Part shown: one piece after another, positions 34,510-43,064 of the stretch
Layout: the number at the start of each line of letters is the position of its first letter
How positions within the stretch are numbered: position 1 is the first letter of the stretch
Assembly (NCBI RefSeq): GCF_026340655.1
Contig: NZ_JAPEOZ010000001.1
Span: forward strand, 8,060,001 to 8,124,000
Origin: Streptomyces sp. NBC_01275
Lineage (GTDB): Bacteria; Actinomycetota; Actinomycetes; Streptomycetales; Streptomycetaceae
Reading direction: 5' to 3'
Length of the DNA: 64,000 nucleotides
Position numbers and translations under genes: made by a program
Notes under the pieces: generated by a model
The model's database searches: none
What the model saw: only the letters and a program-made list of their open reading frames with translations
Told to the model about the DNA's origin: nothing

Positions 34510-34534
34510 GCCGAGGGTTCTGGGTTGTAGCTAT

Positions 34535-34611
34535 GAGCTGCGGTTCTGAGCTGTTGTTCTGAGCTGCGGCTCTGGGCTGTGGCTCTGAGCCGCGGTGAAG
34601 GCTGTTGTTCT
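34535..34611 (+). repeat. Six 13-bp repeats derived from the end of the DoxX gene
   Basis: Tandem units of consensus gagctgyggytct (34535, 34548, 34561, 34574, 34587, 34600) decay along the array. The same sequence forms the end of the coding region, ctgtggttctga, so the array looks like copies of the terminal codons plus stop. A 13-bp period places TGA-containing units in all three frames. Confidence 0.85.
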
Positions 34612-34615
34612 GAGC

Positions 34616-34658
34616 ACGGCCGAGGGGCGACCGGGAACTCCGGTCGCCCCTCGGCCGT
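34616..34658. terminator. Strong bidirectional terminator between doxX and the ECF sigma gene
   Basis: A 19-bp perfect stem (34616-34634 with 34640-34658) has loop gaact, placed three bases before the sigma-factor stop codon on the minus strand. It serves both convergent genes. Confidence 0.9.
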
Positions 34659-34661
34659 TCC

Positions 34662-35576
34662 TCACGCGTCGAGCACCGCCACCTCGATCCCCGCCAGCCG
34701 CTCCCGGTCCGCCACCAGGTCGATCCCGGTGATCCCGCCCTCCGCGATCGTGAAGACGAGGGCCAGCCGCAGCCTGCCCTGCGACGCCATCACGAGCCCG
34801 ACCCGGCCGTCGAGCAGCGCCAGACCGGTGAACCGGGCCCGCCCGGCCGCCGCCATCGCGCCCTGGGCGACGGGCCGAGCGCCGTCGACGGTGACGGGCT
34901 GCGGGGTCGGTACGACGAAGCGGTCGGCGCTGAGGACCACGTCCGGGTGCAGCAGCGCCAGCAGCGCCTCGAAGTCCCCGCCGCGCGTGGCGGCCAGGAA
35001 CGCGTCGACGACCTCGCGCTGCCGGGCCCGGTCGACCCCGGAGGCGGGGGCGCCGGACGAGGAGCCGCCGGGAGCGGGGGAGCCTCCCTTGACCCTGCGG
35101 CGGGCCCGGCTCGCCAGCTGCCGGGTCGTGGCCGGGGTGCGCTCGATCAGGGGGGCGATGTCGTCGAAGGGCACCGCGAACAGGTCGTGCAGCACGAACG
35201 CCAGCCGTTCGGCCGGGGCCAGCGTGTCCAGGACGACCAGCAGCGCCACCCCGACCGAGTCGGCGAGCAGGGCCTCCTCCTCGGGATCGCCGCCCTCCCA
35301 CGGGCCGACGGCAGGTTCGGTCACCTGCGCGTCGAGCGGCACCTCGGGCCGGGTCCGGCGGGAGCGCAGCATGTTCAGGCACACCCGGCCCACCACCGTG
35401 GTCAGCCAGCCGCCGAGGTTCTCCACCGCGCCGAGGTCGGCCCCGGCCGCCCGCAGCCAGGTCTCCTGTACGGCGTCGTCGGCCTCGCTGAGCGAGCCGA
35501 GCACGCGGTAGGCGACGGCCCGCAGGTGCGGCCGCTCGGCCTCGAAGCGTTCCGGTGACAGGCTGTGCGTGATCAT
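34662..35576 (-). CDS. ECF41-type RNA polymerase sigma factor with SnoaL-like C-terminus
   Basis: 304 aa. Region 2 (residues ~8-75) holds LRAVAYRVLGSLSEADDAVQ and ENLGGWLTTVVGRVCLNMLR, the latter typical of ECF41 (SigJ-like) factors. Region 4 (~115-165) has LAPAERLAFVLHDLFAVPFD and TRQLASRARRRV. The last ~125 residues form a SnoaL-like domain (VDAFLAATRGGDFEALLALL, HPDVVLSADR), which in ECF41 members tunes activity in cis instead of a separate anti-sigma factor. A Gly/Ser/Ala linker (GGSSSGAPASG) joins the parts. The divergent neighbour is the M55 peptidase operon, a possible target. Confidence 0.92.
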   Translation of the reverse strand: MITHSLSPERFEAERPHLRAVAYRVLGSLSEADDAVQETWLRAAGADLGAVENLGGWLTTVVGRVCLNMLRSRRTRPEVPLDAQVTEPAVGPWEGGDPEEEALLADSVGVALLVVLDTLAPAERLAFVLHDLFAVPFDDIAPLIERTPATTRQLASRARRRVKGGSPAPGGSSSGAPASGVDRARQREVVDAFLAATRGGDFEALLALLHPDVVLSADRFVVPTPQPVTVDGARPVAQGAMAAAGRARFTGLALLDGRVGLVMASQGRLRLALVFTIAEGGITGIDLVADRERLAGIEVAVLDA

Positions 35577-35714
35577 GAAGGGTCCCCGTTCGTGCGGCTG
35601 CGGTTGCGCTGTGCTCAGTTTTGCTCAGTGGGGACGCGGCTGCGGAGTCGCTCCCCGGATGACCGAGGGCGCGCCCACTAAGCTCGAAGACCCCTTGGAG
35701 AGAACGGGCCGGAC

Positions 35715-36548
35715 ATGAAGATCCTCATCAGCGCCGACATGGAGGGCGCCACCGGTGTCACCTGGCCGGCCGACGTGCTGCCCGGGACCCCGCAGTGGGA
35801 GCGCTGCCGGTCGCTGTTCACCTCGGACGTCAACGCCGCCGTGCTGGGCTTCTTCGACGGCGGGGCGGACGAGGTCCTGATCAACGAGGCCCACTGGACC
35901 ATGCGCAACCTCCTCCTCGAGCAGCTCGACGAGCGGGCGGAGATGCTCACCGGCCGGCACAAGGAGCTGTCGATGGTGGAGGGCGTGCAACACGGCGACG
36001 TCGACGGCGTCGCGTTCGTCGGCTACCACGCGGGCGCCGGCATGGAGGGCGTCCTCGCCCACACCTACCTCGCCAACTCGATCACCGGCGTGTGGCTGAA
36101 CGACGTACGCGCCAGCGAGGGCCTGCTCAACGCGCACGTCGTCGCCGAGTACGGCGTGCCGGTCGTCCTGGTCACCGGCGACGACGTGGCCTGCGAGGAC
36201 GCCCTCGGGTACGCGCCCGAGGCGCTGAAGGTCGCGGTCAAGGACCATGTCTCGCGGTACGCGGCCGTCTGCCGTACGCCGGCCCGCACCGCCGCCGACA
36301 TCCGGTCGGCCGCGAAGGAGGCCGCACGGCTGGCGGTCCGTCAGGAACCGCTGTACGGCGGGCCGTTCACCATCGCGCTGGAGTTCGACGCTGAGCATCT
36401 CGCGATGGCCGCCACCGTCGTGCCCGGCGTGGCGCGCATCGGCGAGCGCAAGGTCGCCTGCACCAGCGACACGATGTACGAGGGCATTCGCGCCTTCAAG
36501 GCGATCACCACGATCGTCTCGGCGGCGATCGAAGAACAGTACGGCTGA
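35715..36548 (+). CDS. M55 family D-aminopeptidase (DppA-like)
   Basis: 277 aa, normal for DppA. Zinc site motifs: ISADMEGATGV (Asp8, Glu10), NEAHWTMRN, VGYHAGAG and NAHVVAEYGVPVVLVTGDD. Members release N-terminal D-residues from peptides such as D-Ala-D-Ala and assemble into decamers. The NEAH segment differs from the common ND-x-H form. It is the first gene of a four-gene peptidase operon (M55, M20, S9, S66), which points to catabolism of cell-wall or other D-amino-acid peptides. The last codons and stop belong to a repeat tract. Confidence 0.92.
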   Translation: MKILISADMEGATGVTWPADVLPGTPQWERCRSLFTSDVNAAVLGFFDGGADEVLINEAHWTMRNLLLEQLDERAEMLTGRHKELSMVEGVQHGDVDGVAFVGYHAGAGMEGVLAHTYLANSITGVWLNDVRASEGLLNAHVVAEYGVPVVLVTGDDVACEDALGYAPEALKVAVKDHVSRYAAVCRTPARTAADIRSAAKEAARLAVRQEPLYGGPFTIALEFDAEHLAMAATVVPGVARIGERKVACTSDTMYEGIRAFKAITTIVSAAIEEQYG

Positions 36549-36597
36549 AGAGCGGCACGGAACAGTACGGCCGAAGAACCGTACGGCTGAGGAGCAG
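36531..36597 (+). repeat. Degenerate repeats around the M55 stop codon
   Basis: Units gaagaacagtacggct, gaagagcggcacgg, aacagtacggcc, gaagaaccgtacggct and gaggagcagc follow each other. The first unit ends in the coding region and the stop TGA (36546-36548) lies at the unit junction. The final partial unit supplies the GGAG ribosome site of the M20 gene. Confidence 0.7.
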
Positions 36598-36598
36598 C

Positions 36599-37903
36599 AT
36601 GACTGACGCGCAGGCGCGGGACGAGGTCGTCCGGTTCACCTCCGACCTCATCCGCATCGACACGGCCAACCGGGGCGGCGGCGACTGCCGGGAGCGGCCC
36701 GCCGCCGAGTACGCGGCCGCGCTCCTCGCCGACGTCGGGCTCGAGCCGACGCTGCTCGAACGCACCCCGGGCCGGACCAACGTCGTCGCCCGGATCGAGG
36801 GCTGCGACCCGTCCGCCGACGCGCTGCTCGTCCACGGCCACCTGGACGTCGTCCCCGCCGAGGCCGCGGACTGGAGCGTGCACCCGTTCTCCGGAGAGGT
36901 GCGCGACGGCGTCGTGTGGGGGCGCGGCGCGGTCGACATGAAGAACATGGACGCGATGATCCTGTCCGTCGTGCGGGCCTGGGCGCGGGCGGGCGTACGG
37001 CCCCGGCGCGACCTCGTCATCGCCTTCACCGCCGACGAGGAGGCCAGCGCCGAGGACGGCTCGGGCTTCCTCGCCGACCGGCACCCGGAGCTGTTCGAGG
37101 GGTGCACGGAGGGCGTCGGCGAGTCCGGGGCGTACACCTTCCACGACGGCACGGGCCGCCAGATCTACCCCGTCGCGGCGGGCGAGCGCGGCACCGGCTG
37201 GGTGAAGCTCACCGCACGCGGGCGGGCCGGGCACGGCTCCAAGGTCAACCGGGAGAACGCGGTGACCCGGCTGGCCGCCGCCGTCACCCGGATCGGCGAG
37301 CACGAGTGGCCGCTGCGGCTCACCCCGACCGTCCGCGCCGCGCTCACCGAACTCGCCGCCCTGTACGGGATCGACGCGGACCTGGCCGACGTGGACGTGC
37401 TGCTGAAGAAGCTCGGGCCCGCGGCCAAGCTGGTCGAGGCGACCGTGCGCAACAGCGCCAACCCGACCATGCTCAAAGCCGGTTACAAGGTCAACGTCAT
37501 CCCGGGCGAGGCCGTCGCGTTCGTCGACGGACGGTATCTCCCAGGCTGCGAGGACGAGTTCCGCACCACTCTCGACGAACTCACCGGCCCTGACGTGGAC
37601 TGGGAGTTCCACCACCGCGAAGTCGCCCTCCAGGCACCGCTGGACTCGCCGACGTACGCCCGGATGCGCGCGGCCGTCGAGGAGTTCGCGCCCGAGGGGC
37701 ATGTGGTGCCGTTCTGCATGTCCGGCGGCACGGACGCCAAGCAGTTCTCGCGCCTGGGGATCACCGGCTACGGCTTCACCCCGCTGAAGCTGCCGGAGGG
37801 CTACGACTACCAGGCCATGTTCCACGGCGTCGACGAGCGGGTCCCGGTCGAGGCGCTGCACTTCGGCGTCCACGTCCTCGACCGGTTCCTGCGCACGGCC
37901 TGA
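36599..37903 (+). CDS. M20/M25/M40 family metallopeptidase
   Basis: 434 aa. Zinc and catalytic residues are in ALLVHGHLDVVPAEAADW, GRGAVDMKNMDAMI, FTADEEASAEDGSGF and, near the C-terminus, FCMSGGTDAKQFSRLGI. The dimerisation lid domain lies between (~185-300, GRAGHGSKVNRENAVTRLA). Members cleave dipeptides or N-acyl amino acids; this subgroup is often labelled peptidase/deacetylase ArgE-DapE-like. It is 50 bp downstream of the M55 gene and 14 bp upstream of the S9 gene, so co-transcribed. The SD of this gene is made by the repeat tract. Confidence 0.92.
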   Translation: MTDAQARDEVVRFTSDLIRIDTANRGGGDCRERPAAEYAAALLADVGLEPTLLERTPGRTNVVARIEGCDPSADALLVHGHLDVVPAEAADWSVHPFSGEVRDGVVWGRGAVDMKNMDAMILSVVRAWARAGVRPRRDLVIAFTADEEASAEDGSGFLADRHPELFEGCTEGVGESGAYTFHDGTGRQIYPVAAGERGTGWVKLTARGRAGHGSKVNRENAVTRLAAAVTRIGEHEWPLRLTPTVRAALTELAALYGIDADLADVDVLLKKLGPAAKLVEATVRNSANPTMLKAGYKVNVIPGEAVAFVDGRYLPGCEDEFRTTLDELTGPDVDWEFHHREVALQAPLDSPTYARMRAAVEEFAPEGHVVPFCMSGGTDAKQFSRLGITGYGFTPLKLPEGYDYQAMFHGVDERVPVEALHFGVHVLDRFLRTA

Positions 37904-37917
37904 CGGGCGGGGAGAAC

Positions 37918-39870
37918 ATGCGGATCCTGCCCTACGGCTCCTGGCCCTCGCCCATCGACGCCCGGCTCGCCGCCGCGCACGACGGACGGCCCGAGTACGT
38001 CGGCTTCGTCGGCGACGAGGTGTGGTGGACCACGCCCCGCCCCGCCGAGGGCGGCCGCCGCACCCTGGTGCGCCGCCGCGCGGACGGCGTCGAGGAGCCC
38101 GTCCTGCCCGCGCCCTGGAACGTCCGCAGCCGGTTCGTCGAGTACGGCGGACAGCCCTGGGCCGGAGCCGTGCGCGAGGGCGGCCCGCTGGTGGTGTTCG
38201 TGCACTTCGCCGACCAGCGGCTCTACGTCTGCGAGCTGGGCGGAGAGCCCCGGCCGCTCACCCCCGTCTCGACGGTGGGCGGCGGACTGCGCTGGGCGGA
38301 GCCGCAGTTGCTCCTGGACCGCGGCGAAGTGTGGTGCGTGCTGGAGGAGTTCACCGGCGACGCGCCCACCGAGGTACGCCGGGTGCTGGCCGCCGTACCG
38401 CTGGACGGCTCGGCGGCCGACGACCGGGGCGCGGTACGCGAACTGACCGACGACCGGCGGCGGTTCGTCACCGGGGCGCGGCTCTCGCCGGACGGGCGGC
38501 GGGCGGCGTGGCTGGCCTGGGACCATCCGCGGATGCCGTGGGACGGCACGGAGGCGATCGTCGCCGACGTCACGCCGGACGGATCCCTGACCGGCGCCCG
38601 GGCCGTGGCGGGCGGACCGCAGGAGTCGATCGCACAGGTCGACTGGTCGGCGGACGGGCGGTTGCTGTACGCGAGCGACCGCAGCGGCTGGTGGAACCTG
38701 TACCGCGACCACGAACCGGTGTGCCCCCGCGAGGAGGAGTTCGGCGGGGCCCTGTGGAAGCCCGGGCACCGCTGGTTCGCCCCCTTGGACAGCGGACTCG
38801 TCGCCGTCGTGCACGGCCGGGGCGCCACCGCCCTCGGCATCCTCGACCCGGAGACCGGCGAGCTCGTCGACGCGGCCGGACCGTGGACCGAGTTCGCCTC
38901 CACCCTCGGTGTGCTCGGCGACCGGGTCGTCGGCGTCGCCGCCAGCCCGCGCAGCGCCTACGAGGTGGTGGAGCTGGACGCCCGTACCGGCCGGGCCCGG
39001 GTGGTCGGCGCGGCGCACGACGACGCGGTGGACCCGGCGTACTACCCGGAGCCGCAGATCCGCACCGTCACCGGCCCCGACGGCCGCGAGATCCACGCCC
39101 ACGTCTACCCGCCCCACAACCCCGGCCACGCGGCCCCCGGCCACGAGCTGCCGCCGTACGTCGTCTGGGCGCACGGCGGGCCCACCGACCGGGCCCCGCT
39201 CGTGCTGGACCTGGAGATCGCCTACTTCACCTCCCGGGGCATCGGGGTCGCCGAGGTGAACTACGGGGGGTCGACCGGATACGGGCGGGAGTACCGGGAG
39301 CGGCTGCGCGAGCAGTGGGGCGTCGTCGACGTCGAGGACTGCGCGACCGTCGCCCTGGCCCTGGCCGGCGAGGGCACCGCCGACCGCGACCGGCTGGCGA
39401 TCCGCGGCGGCAGCGCGGGCGGCTGGACCGCCGCCGCCTCGCTGACCGGCACGGACGTCTACGCCTGCGGCACGATCCGCTACCCCGTGCTCGACCTGGT
39501 GGGCTGGGCCACCGGGGAGACCCACGACCTGGAGTCGCGCTACCTCGACCATCTCGTCGGACCGCTCGCCGAGGTGCCCGCCCGCTACGCGCAACGCTCG
39601 CCCGTCGAGCACGCCGACCGGATCACCGCGCCGTTCCTGCTGCTCCAGGGCCTGGACGACGTGATCTGCCCGCCCGCCCAGTGCGAGCGGTTCCTGGCCC
39701 GGCTGGCCGGACGGCGGGTGCCGCACGCGTATCTCGCCTTCGCGGGGGAGGGGCACGGGTTCCGGCAGGCGGCGACGACGGTGCGCGCGCTGGAGGCCGA
39801 GCTGTCCCTGTACGCTCAGGCGTTCGGGCTGCGGGTGCCCGGTGTCCCCAGGTTGGAGCTCGTACGGTGA
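37918..39870 (+). CDS. S9 family prolyl oligopeptidase-like peptidase
   Basis: 650 aa, no signal peptide, so cytoplasmic. Residues ~1-390 form a beta-propeller (WSADGRLLYASDRSGWWNLY), followed by the alpha/beta hydrolase domain. Catalytic Ser in IRGGSAGGWTAAAS, Asp in LLLQGLDDVICPP and His in FAGEGHGFRQ; the VNYGGSTGYGREYRERLREQ segment is diagnostic of acylaminoacyl-peptidase-like S9C members. It trims short peptides and N-blocked residues. The stop overlaps the next start (GTGA), so it is translationally coupled to the LD-carboxypeptidase gene. Confidence 0.93.
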   Translation: MRILPYGSWPSPIDARLAAAHDGRPEYVGFVGDEVWWTTPRPAEGGRRTLVRRRADGVEEPVLPAPWNVRSRFVEYGGQPWAGAVREGGPLVVFVHFADQRLYVCELGGEPRPLTPVSTVGGGLRWAEPQLLLDRGEVWCVLEEFTGDAPTEVRRVLAAVPLDGSAADDRGAVRELTDDRRRFVTGARLSPDGRRAAWLAWDHPRMPWDGTEAIVADVTPDGSLTGARAVAGGPQESIAQVDWSADGRLLYASDRSGWWNLYRDHEPVCPREEEFGGALWKPGHRWFAPLDSGLVAVVHGRGATALGILDPETGELVDAAGPWTEFASTLGVLGDRVVGVAASPRSAYEVVELDARTGRARVVGAAHDDAVDPAYYPEPQIRTVTGPDGREIHAHVYPPHNPGHAAPGHELPPYVVWAHGGPTDRAPLVLDLEIAYFTSRGIGVAEVNYGGSTGYGREYRERLREQWGVVDVEDCATVALALAGEGTADRDRLAIRGGSAGGWTAAASLTGTDVYACGTIRYPVLDLVGWATGETHDLESRYLDHLVGPLAEVPARYAQRSPVEHADRITAPFLLLQGLDDVICPPAQCERFLARLAGRRVPHAYLAFAGEGHGFRQAATTVRALEAELSLYAQAFGLRVPGVPRLELVR

Positions 39871-40790
39871 AGGAACTCGTGCGGCCGGCGCGGCTGGCCC
39901 CCGGCGCCCGCGTCGCGATCGTCGCGCCCAGCGGTCCCGTGGTCGAGGAGCGCCTGCAGGCCGGCCTCGACCTGCTGCGCGGCTGGGACCTCGACCCGGT
40001 GGCCGCACCCCATGCGCTCGACCGGCGCCCCGACCTGCCCTACCTCGCGGGCGCCGACGCCGACCGGGCCGCCGACCTCCAGCGCGCCTGGTGCGATCCC
40101 GCCGTCGACGCGGTGCTGTGCGCCCGCGGCGGCTACGGCGCCCAGCGCATCGTCGACCTCCTCGACTGGGACGCGATGCGGGCGGCCGGACCGAAGGTGT
40201 TCGTCGGCTTCAGCGACACCACCACGCTGCACGAGGCGTTCGCCGTCCGTCTGGGCCTGGCCACGCTGTACGGCCCGGTGGCCGCCGGCGTCGACTTCGT
40301 CAAGAACGCCCGCGCGCAGGAACACCTGAGGGCCACCCTGTTCGCCCCTCAGACCGTCCGCACCCTCGCCTCCTCCGGTACGGCACTCGCCCCGGGCCGG
40401 GCCAGGGGCGTCACCCTCGGCGGCTGCCTCGCGCTGCTCGCCACCGGCTACGGCACCCCGCACACCCGCTCCGGCGCGCGCGGCGGGCTGCTGCTGATCG
40501 AGGACGTGGGGGAGCGGCCGTACAGCGTCGACCGCGCCCTCACCCAGCTCCTGCGCACCGGCTGGCTCGACGGCGTCGCGGGCGTCGCGCTCGGGTCCTG
40601 GGACAGGTGCGGGCCCTATGAGGAGCTGCGGGCGGTGTTCGCCGACCGGCTCGGCGGACTCGGGGTGCCCGTCGTCGAGGAGCTCGGATTCGGGCACTGC
40701 GAGGGGGCGTTGACCGTGCCCTTCGGCGTGCGCGCCGAACTCGACGCGGAGGCCGGGACGTTGACCCTGGACGAGCCCGCGTTGCGGTGA
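39867..40790 (+). CDS. S66 family LD-carboxypeptidase (LdcA/MccF type)
   Basis: 307 aa starting at GTG 39867 that overlaps the S9 stop. Ser nucleophile in VFVGFSDTTTLHEAF, preceded by AVLCARGGYGAQRIVDLLDW; Glu in LLLIEDVGERPYSVDRAL and the C-terminal LGFGHCEGALTVPFGV with the His. Members cleave the L-diamino acid to D-Ala bond of murein tetrapeptides, or amide bonds in microcin C-like toxins. Together with the M55 D-aminopeptidase the operon could break down recycled muropeptides completely. No transporter gene is included. Confidence 0.92.
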   Translation: MKELVRPARLAPGARVAIVAPSGPVVEERLQAGLDLLRGWDLDPVAAPHALDRRPDLPYLAGADADRAADLQRAWCDPAVDAVLCARGGYGAQRIVDLLDWDAMRAAGPKVFVGFSDTTTLHEAFAVRLGLATLYGPVAAGVDFVKNARAQEHLRATLFAPQTVRTLASSGTALAPGRARGVTLGGCLALLATGYGTPHTRSGARGGLLLIEDVGERPYSVDRALTQLLRTGWLDGVAGVALGSWDRCGPYEELRAVFADRLGGLGVPVVEELGFGHCEGALTVPFGVRAELDAEAGTLTLDEPALR

Positions 40791-40884
40791 CGTACGGCTC
40801 AGGGGCGGCTCGGCGGCCGCTCAGGGTTCACCCGGAGGGCGCGCTCACCGTGCGTGAGGGCGGTTTCGGGCCCACCCTGGTCCC

Positions 40885-41136
40885 ATGAGCCCGAAGACCT
40901 CCGAGAGCGGCGGGAAGACCGGCGGCCGCGGCGGAGCGATGACACCCGCCCGGATCGCCGTCCTGGTGCTCGCCGTCCTCGCCCTGATCTTCATCTTCGA
41001 GAACACCCGCACCACCAAGATCAGACTGCTGGTCCCCGAGGTCACCATGCCCCTGTGGGTGGCGCTCCTGGCCACGGCGATCATCGGCGCGCTGTGCGGT
41101 GCGTACGTCACGTACTTGCGCAAACGGCGCGGCTGA
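40885..41136 (+). CDS. LapA/DUF1049-domain membrane protein
   Basis: 83 aa with two transmembrane helices (RIAVLVLAVLALIFIFENT and LWVALLATAIIGALCGAYV) flanking the conserved LapA segment ENTRTTKIRLLVPEVTMPLW. The C-terminus is basic (RKRRG), so probably cytoplasmic. E. coli LapA works with LapB in lipopolysaccharide assembly, but Gram-positive members have no known role. The start at 40885 follows a short low-complexity polar N-terminus (SESGGKTGGRGG). Confidence 0.85.
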   Translation: MSPKTSESGGKTGGRGGAMTPARIAVLVLAVLALIFIFENTRTTKIRLLVPEVTMPLWVALLATAIIGALCGAYVTYLRKRRG

Positions 41137-41155
41137 CCCGTCGTACGCTGGCCCG

Positions 41156-41770
41156 ATGCCGCACACCGGATCCCGTTACCTCGCCGAAGGCCCCCGCGTG
41201 GGGATACGTCACTTCACCTACGCGGACGGGGCCGAGTTCACCGCCCGCGCCCGCGAGAGCCAGGACCTGCACCGTCCGTGGCTGTTCCCGCCGGCCACCG
41301 CCGACGCGTACACCGCGTACGCGGGCCGGCTGATCGAGGACCCGACGAAGGCCGGGTTCCTGGTCTGCGAGAAGGGCGCAGAGGCGGGCGCAGGGAAGGG
41401 GGGCGGGAAGGACGGCGAGAACGGCGGTGAGAACGGCGGCGACGGGGCCATCGCCGGGTTCATCAACATCAACAACATCGTCGAAGGCGGATTCCAGTGC
41501 GGCGCGCTGGGCTACGGCGCCTTCGCGCACGCGGCCGGGCGCGGGCTGATGCGCGAGGGGCTCGACCTCGTGGTCGGACACGCGTTCGGGCCGATGCGGC
41601 TGCACCGGCTGGAGATCAACATGCAGCCCGGCAACGCCGCCTCGATCGGACTCGCCCGCTCCTGCGGCTTCCGCCTGGAGGGCTTCTCCCCGAAGATGAT
41701 CTACATCGACGGGGACTGGCGGGACCACGAGCGGTGGGCGATCACCGCCGAGATGCGGACTTCCGGTTGA
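41156..41770 (+). CDS. GNAT acetyltransferase (RimJ/RimL-like)
   Basis: 204 aa from ATG 41156. GNAT core: an N-terminal RHFTYADGAEFTARARESQD, the acyl-CoA-binding helix region GAFAHAAGRGLMREGL, and the final NAASIGLARSCGFRLEGFSP typical of ribosomal-protein/N-terminal acetyltransferases. An inserted Gly/Asn/Glu-rich stretch (residues ~80-100, AGKGGGKDGENGGENGGDG) enlarges the loop between strands 3 and 4 and comes from short in-frame repeats. The 3' end overlaps the convergent DUF6204 gene by 29 bp. Substrate unknown. Confidence 0.87.
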   Translation: MPHTGSRYLAEGPRVGIRHFTYADGAEFTARARESQDLHRPWLFPPATADAYTAYAGRLIEDPTKAGFLVCEKGAEAGAGKGGGKDGENGGENGGDGAIAGFININNIVEGGFQCGALGYGAFAHAAGRGLMREGLDLVVGHAFGPMRLHRLEINMQPGNAASIGLARSCGFRLEGFSPKMIYIDGDWRDHERWAITAEMRTSG

Positions 41771-42089
41771 TCTTCATCGTGTCCAGGTCGGTGACCGTCG
41801 ACTTCAGCCCGGCGAAGCCGTAGCCGAGCGCACGCAGCGCCGTCTCGGCACGGTCCTCGGCGAGCGCGCCCGCCATCTCCGGGCCGTCCGCCGCGTCCGA
41901 CACCACCACGTACCGCATCGAGAAGTGCTTCAGCGGCGACGGCTCGTACGACAGCGTGCCCTCCTCGCTGAACCGCATGCTCGTCAGACCGTGGTCGGCG
42001 GCCTCGGCGAGCAGCCGGGCACGGGCCTCCTCGGCGAGGCCGTCCCAGACGCCCCGGACGATCACCCGATAGGTGTGCTGCTCGCTCAC
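41742..42089 (-). CDS. DUF6204 family protein
   Basis: 115 aa from GTG 42087-42089, whose AAGGAG ribosome site fits better than the one for an in-frame ATG six codons upstream. The sequence YRVIVRGVWDGLAEEARARL with strands YEPSPLKHFSMRYVVVS and a C-terminal KSTVTDLDTMKI is characteristic of a small actinobacterial family known only as DUF6204. No motif suggests catalysis. Tail-to-tail overlap of 29 bp with the acetyltransferase gene. Confidence 0.8.
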   Translation of the reverse strand: MSEQHTYRVIVRGVWDGLAEEARARLLAEAADHGLTSMRFSEEGTLSYEPSPLKHFSMRYVVVSDAADGPEMAGALAEDRAETALRALGYGFAGLKSTVTDLDTMKINRKSASRR

Positions 42090-42148
42090 TGCCGCTCCTT
42101 CGCGCAAGTCGGTGGACGGTCGACTGTACGTCGGCGAGGATGCGCGGC

Positions 42149-43048
42149 ATGCGGAATTTCGTCGTGCTCGACGCCCCCTCCAACCTGGGCCTGCGCCCGC
42201 CCGCCCCCGGCACCGTGCCCGGCTGCTACAAGCTGGCCGGCGCGCTGCGGGAACAGCGGATCGTGCGGCGGCTCGGCGCCGCGGACGGCGGGGTCGTCGT
42301 CCCGCCGCGCTACGACCGCGGAGACTGGCAGGAGGGCGACGGCGTCTTCAACGCCGCCGCCCTCGCCGCCTACACCCGCAAGCTCGCGGACCGCATCGAG
42401 CGGCATGTGCGCGCCGGCGACTTCCCCGTGGTCCTGGGCGGCGACTGCTCCATCCAGCTCGGCGCCTCCCTCGCCCTGCGCCGGCTCGGACGGTACGGAC
42501 TGGCCGCCGTGGACGCCTCCGCCGACTTCCGGCACCTCGGCAACTCCGAATCGGTCGGCGCGGCGGGCGGCGAGGAGGTGGCGCTGGCGACCGGGCGCGG
42601 CCAGGAGGACCTGACCAACCTGGAGGGCCTCGGGCCCTATCTGCGCGACGAGGACGTCCGCTTCTTCGGCATCCGCGACCTCTTCACCGACGACCGCGCC
42701 GAACTCGTCGCCCTGAAGATGTCCGTCGCCACCGTCGGCGAGCTGCGGGAGCAGGGACCCGAGGCGCTCGGCGACGCCGCCGCCGAGGCCTTCGACATCC
42801 CCCGACTCGACGGTTTCTGGGTGCACTTGGACGCCGACGTCCTCGACCCCACCGTCATGCCCGCCGTCGACAGCCCCGACCCCGACGGCCTGCTCCCCGA
42901 CGAACTCGTCGCCCTGCTCCGCCCGTTGCTGGCCTCCCCGCGCTGCGTCGGCCTCAACGTCACCATCTACGACCCCGATCTGGACCCGCAGGGCACGGCG
43001 GGCGCGCTGCTCGCCGACGTCGTCGTGTCCGCGCTGGTCCCGTCCTGA
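42149..43048 (+). CDS. Arginase/agmatinase-fold protein with altered metal-binding residues
   Basis: 299 aa from ATG 42149 (GAGGA upstream; ATG 42140 also possible). The ureohydrolase fold is clear from VVLGGDCSIQLGASLALR, AAVDASADFRH and WVHLDADVLDPTVMPAVDSP. In arginases the first two motifs read GGDHS and DAH-x-D; here the first His is Cys and the second His is Ser, while the DxDxxDP Asp pair is kept. Mn2+ binding should be weakened or changed, so it may not hydrolyse guanidino compounds. The start MRNFVVLDAPSNLGLRPP is typical of a Streptomyces subgroup annotated simply as arginase family. Its role is unknown. Confidence 0.85.
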   Translation: MRNFVVLDAPSNLGLRPPAPGTVPGCYKLAGALREQRIVRRLGAADGGVVVPPRYDRGDWQEGDGVFNAAALAAYTRKLADRIERHVRAGDFPVVLGGDCSIQLGASLALRRLGRYGLAAVDASADFRHLGNSESVGAAGGEEVALATGRGQEDLTNLEGLGPYLRDEDVRFFGIRDLFTDDRAELVALKMSVATVGELREQGPEALGDAAAEAFDIPRLDGFWVHLDADVLDPTVMPAVDSPDPDGLLPDELVALLRPLLASPRCVGLNVTIYDPDLDPQGTAGALLADVVVSALVPS

Positions 43049-43064
43049 GCGGTAGCGGCTCCGT

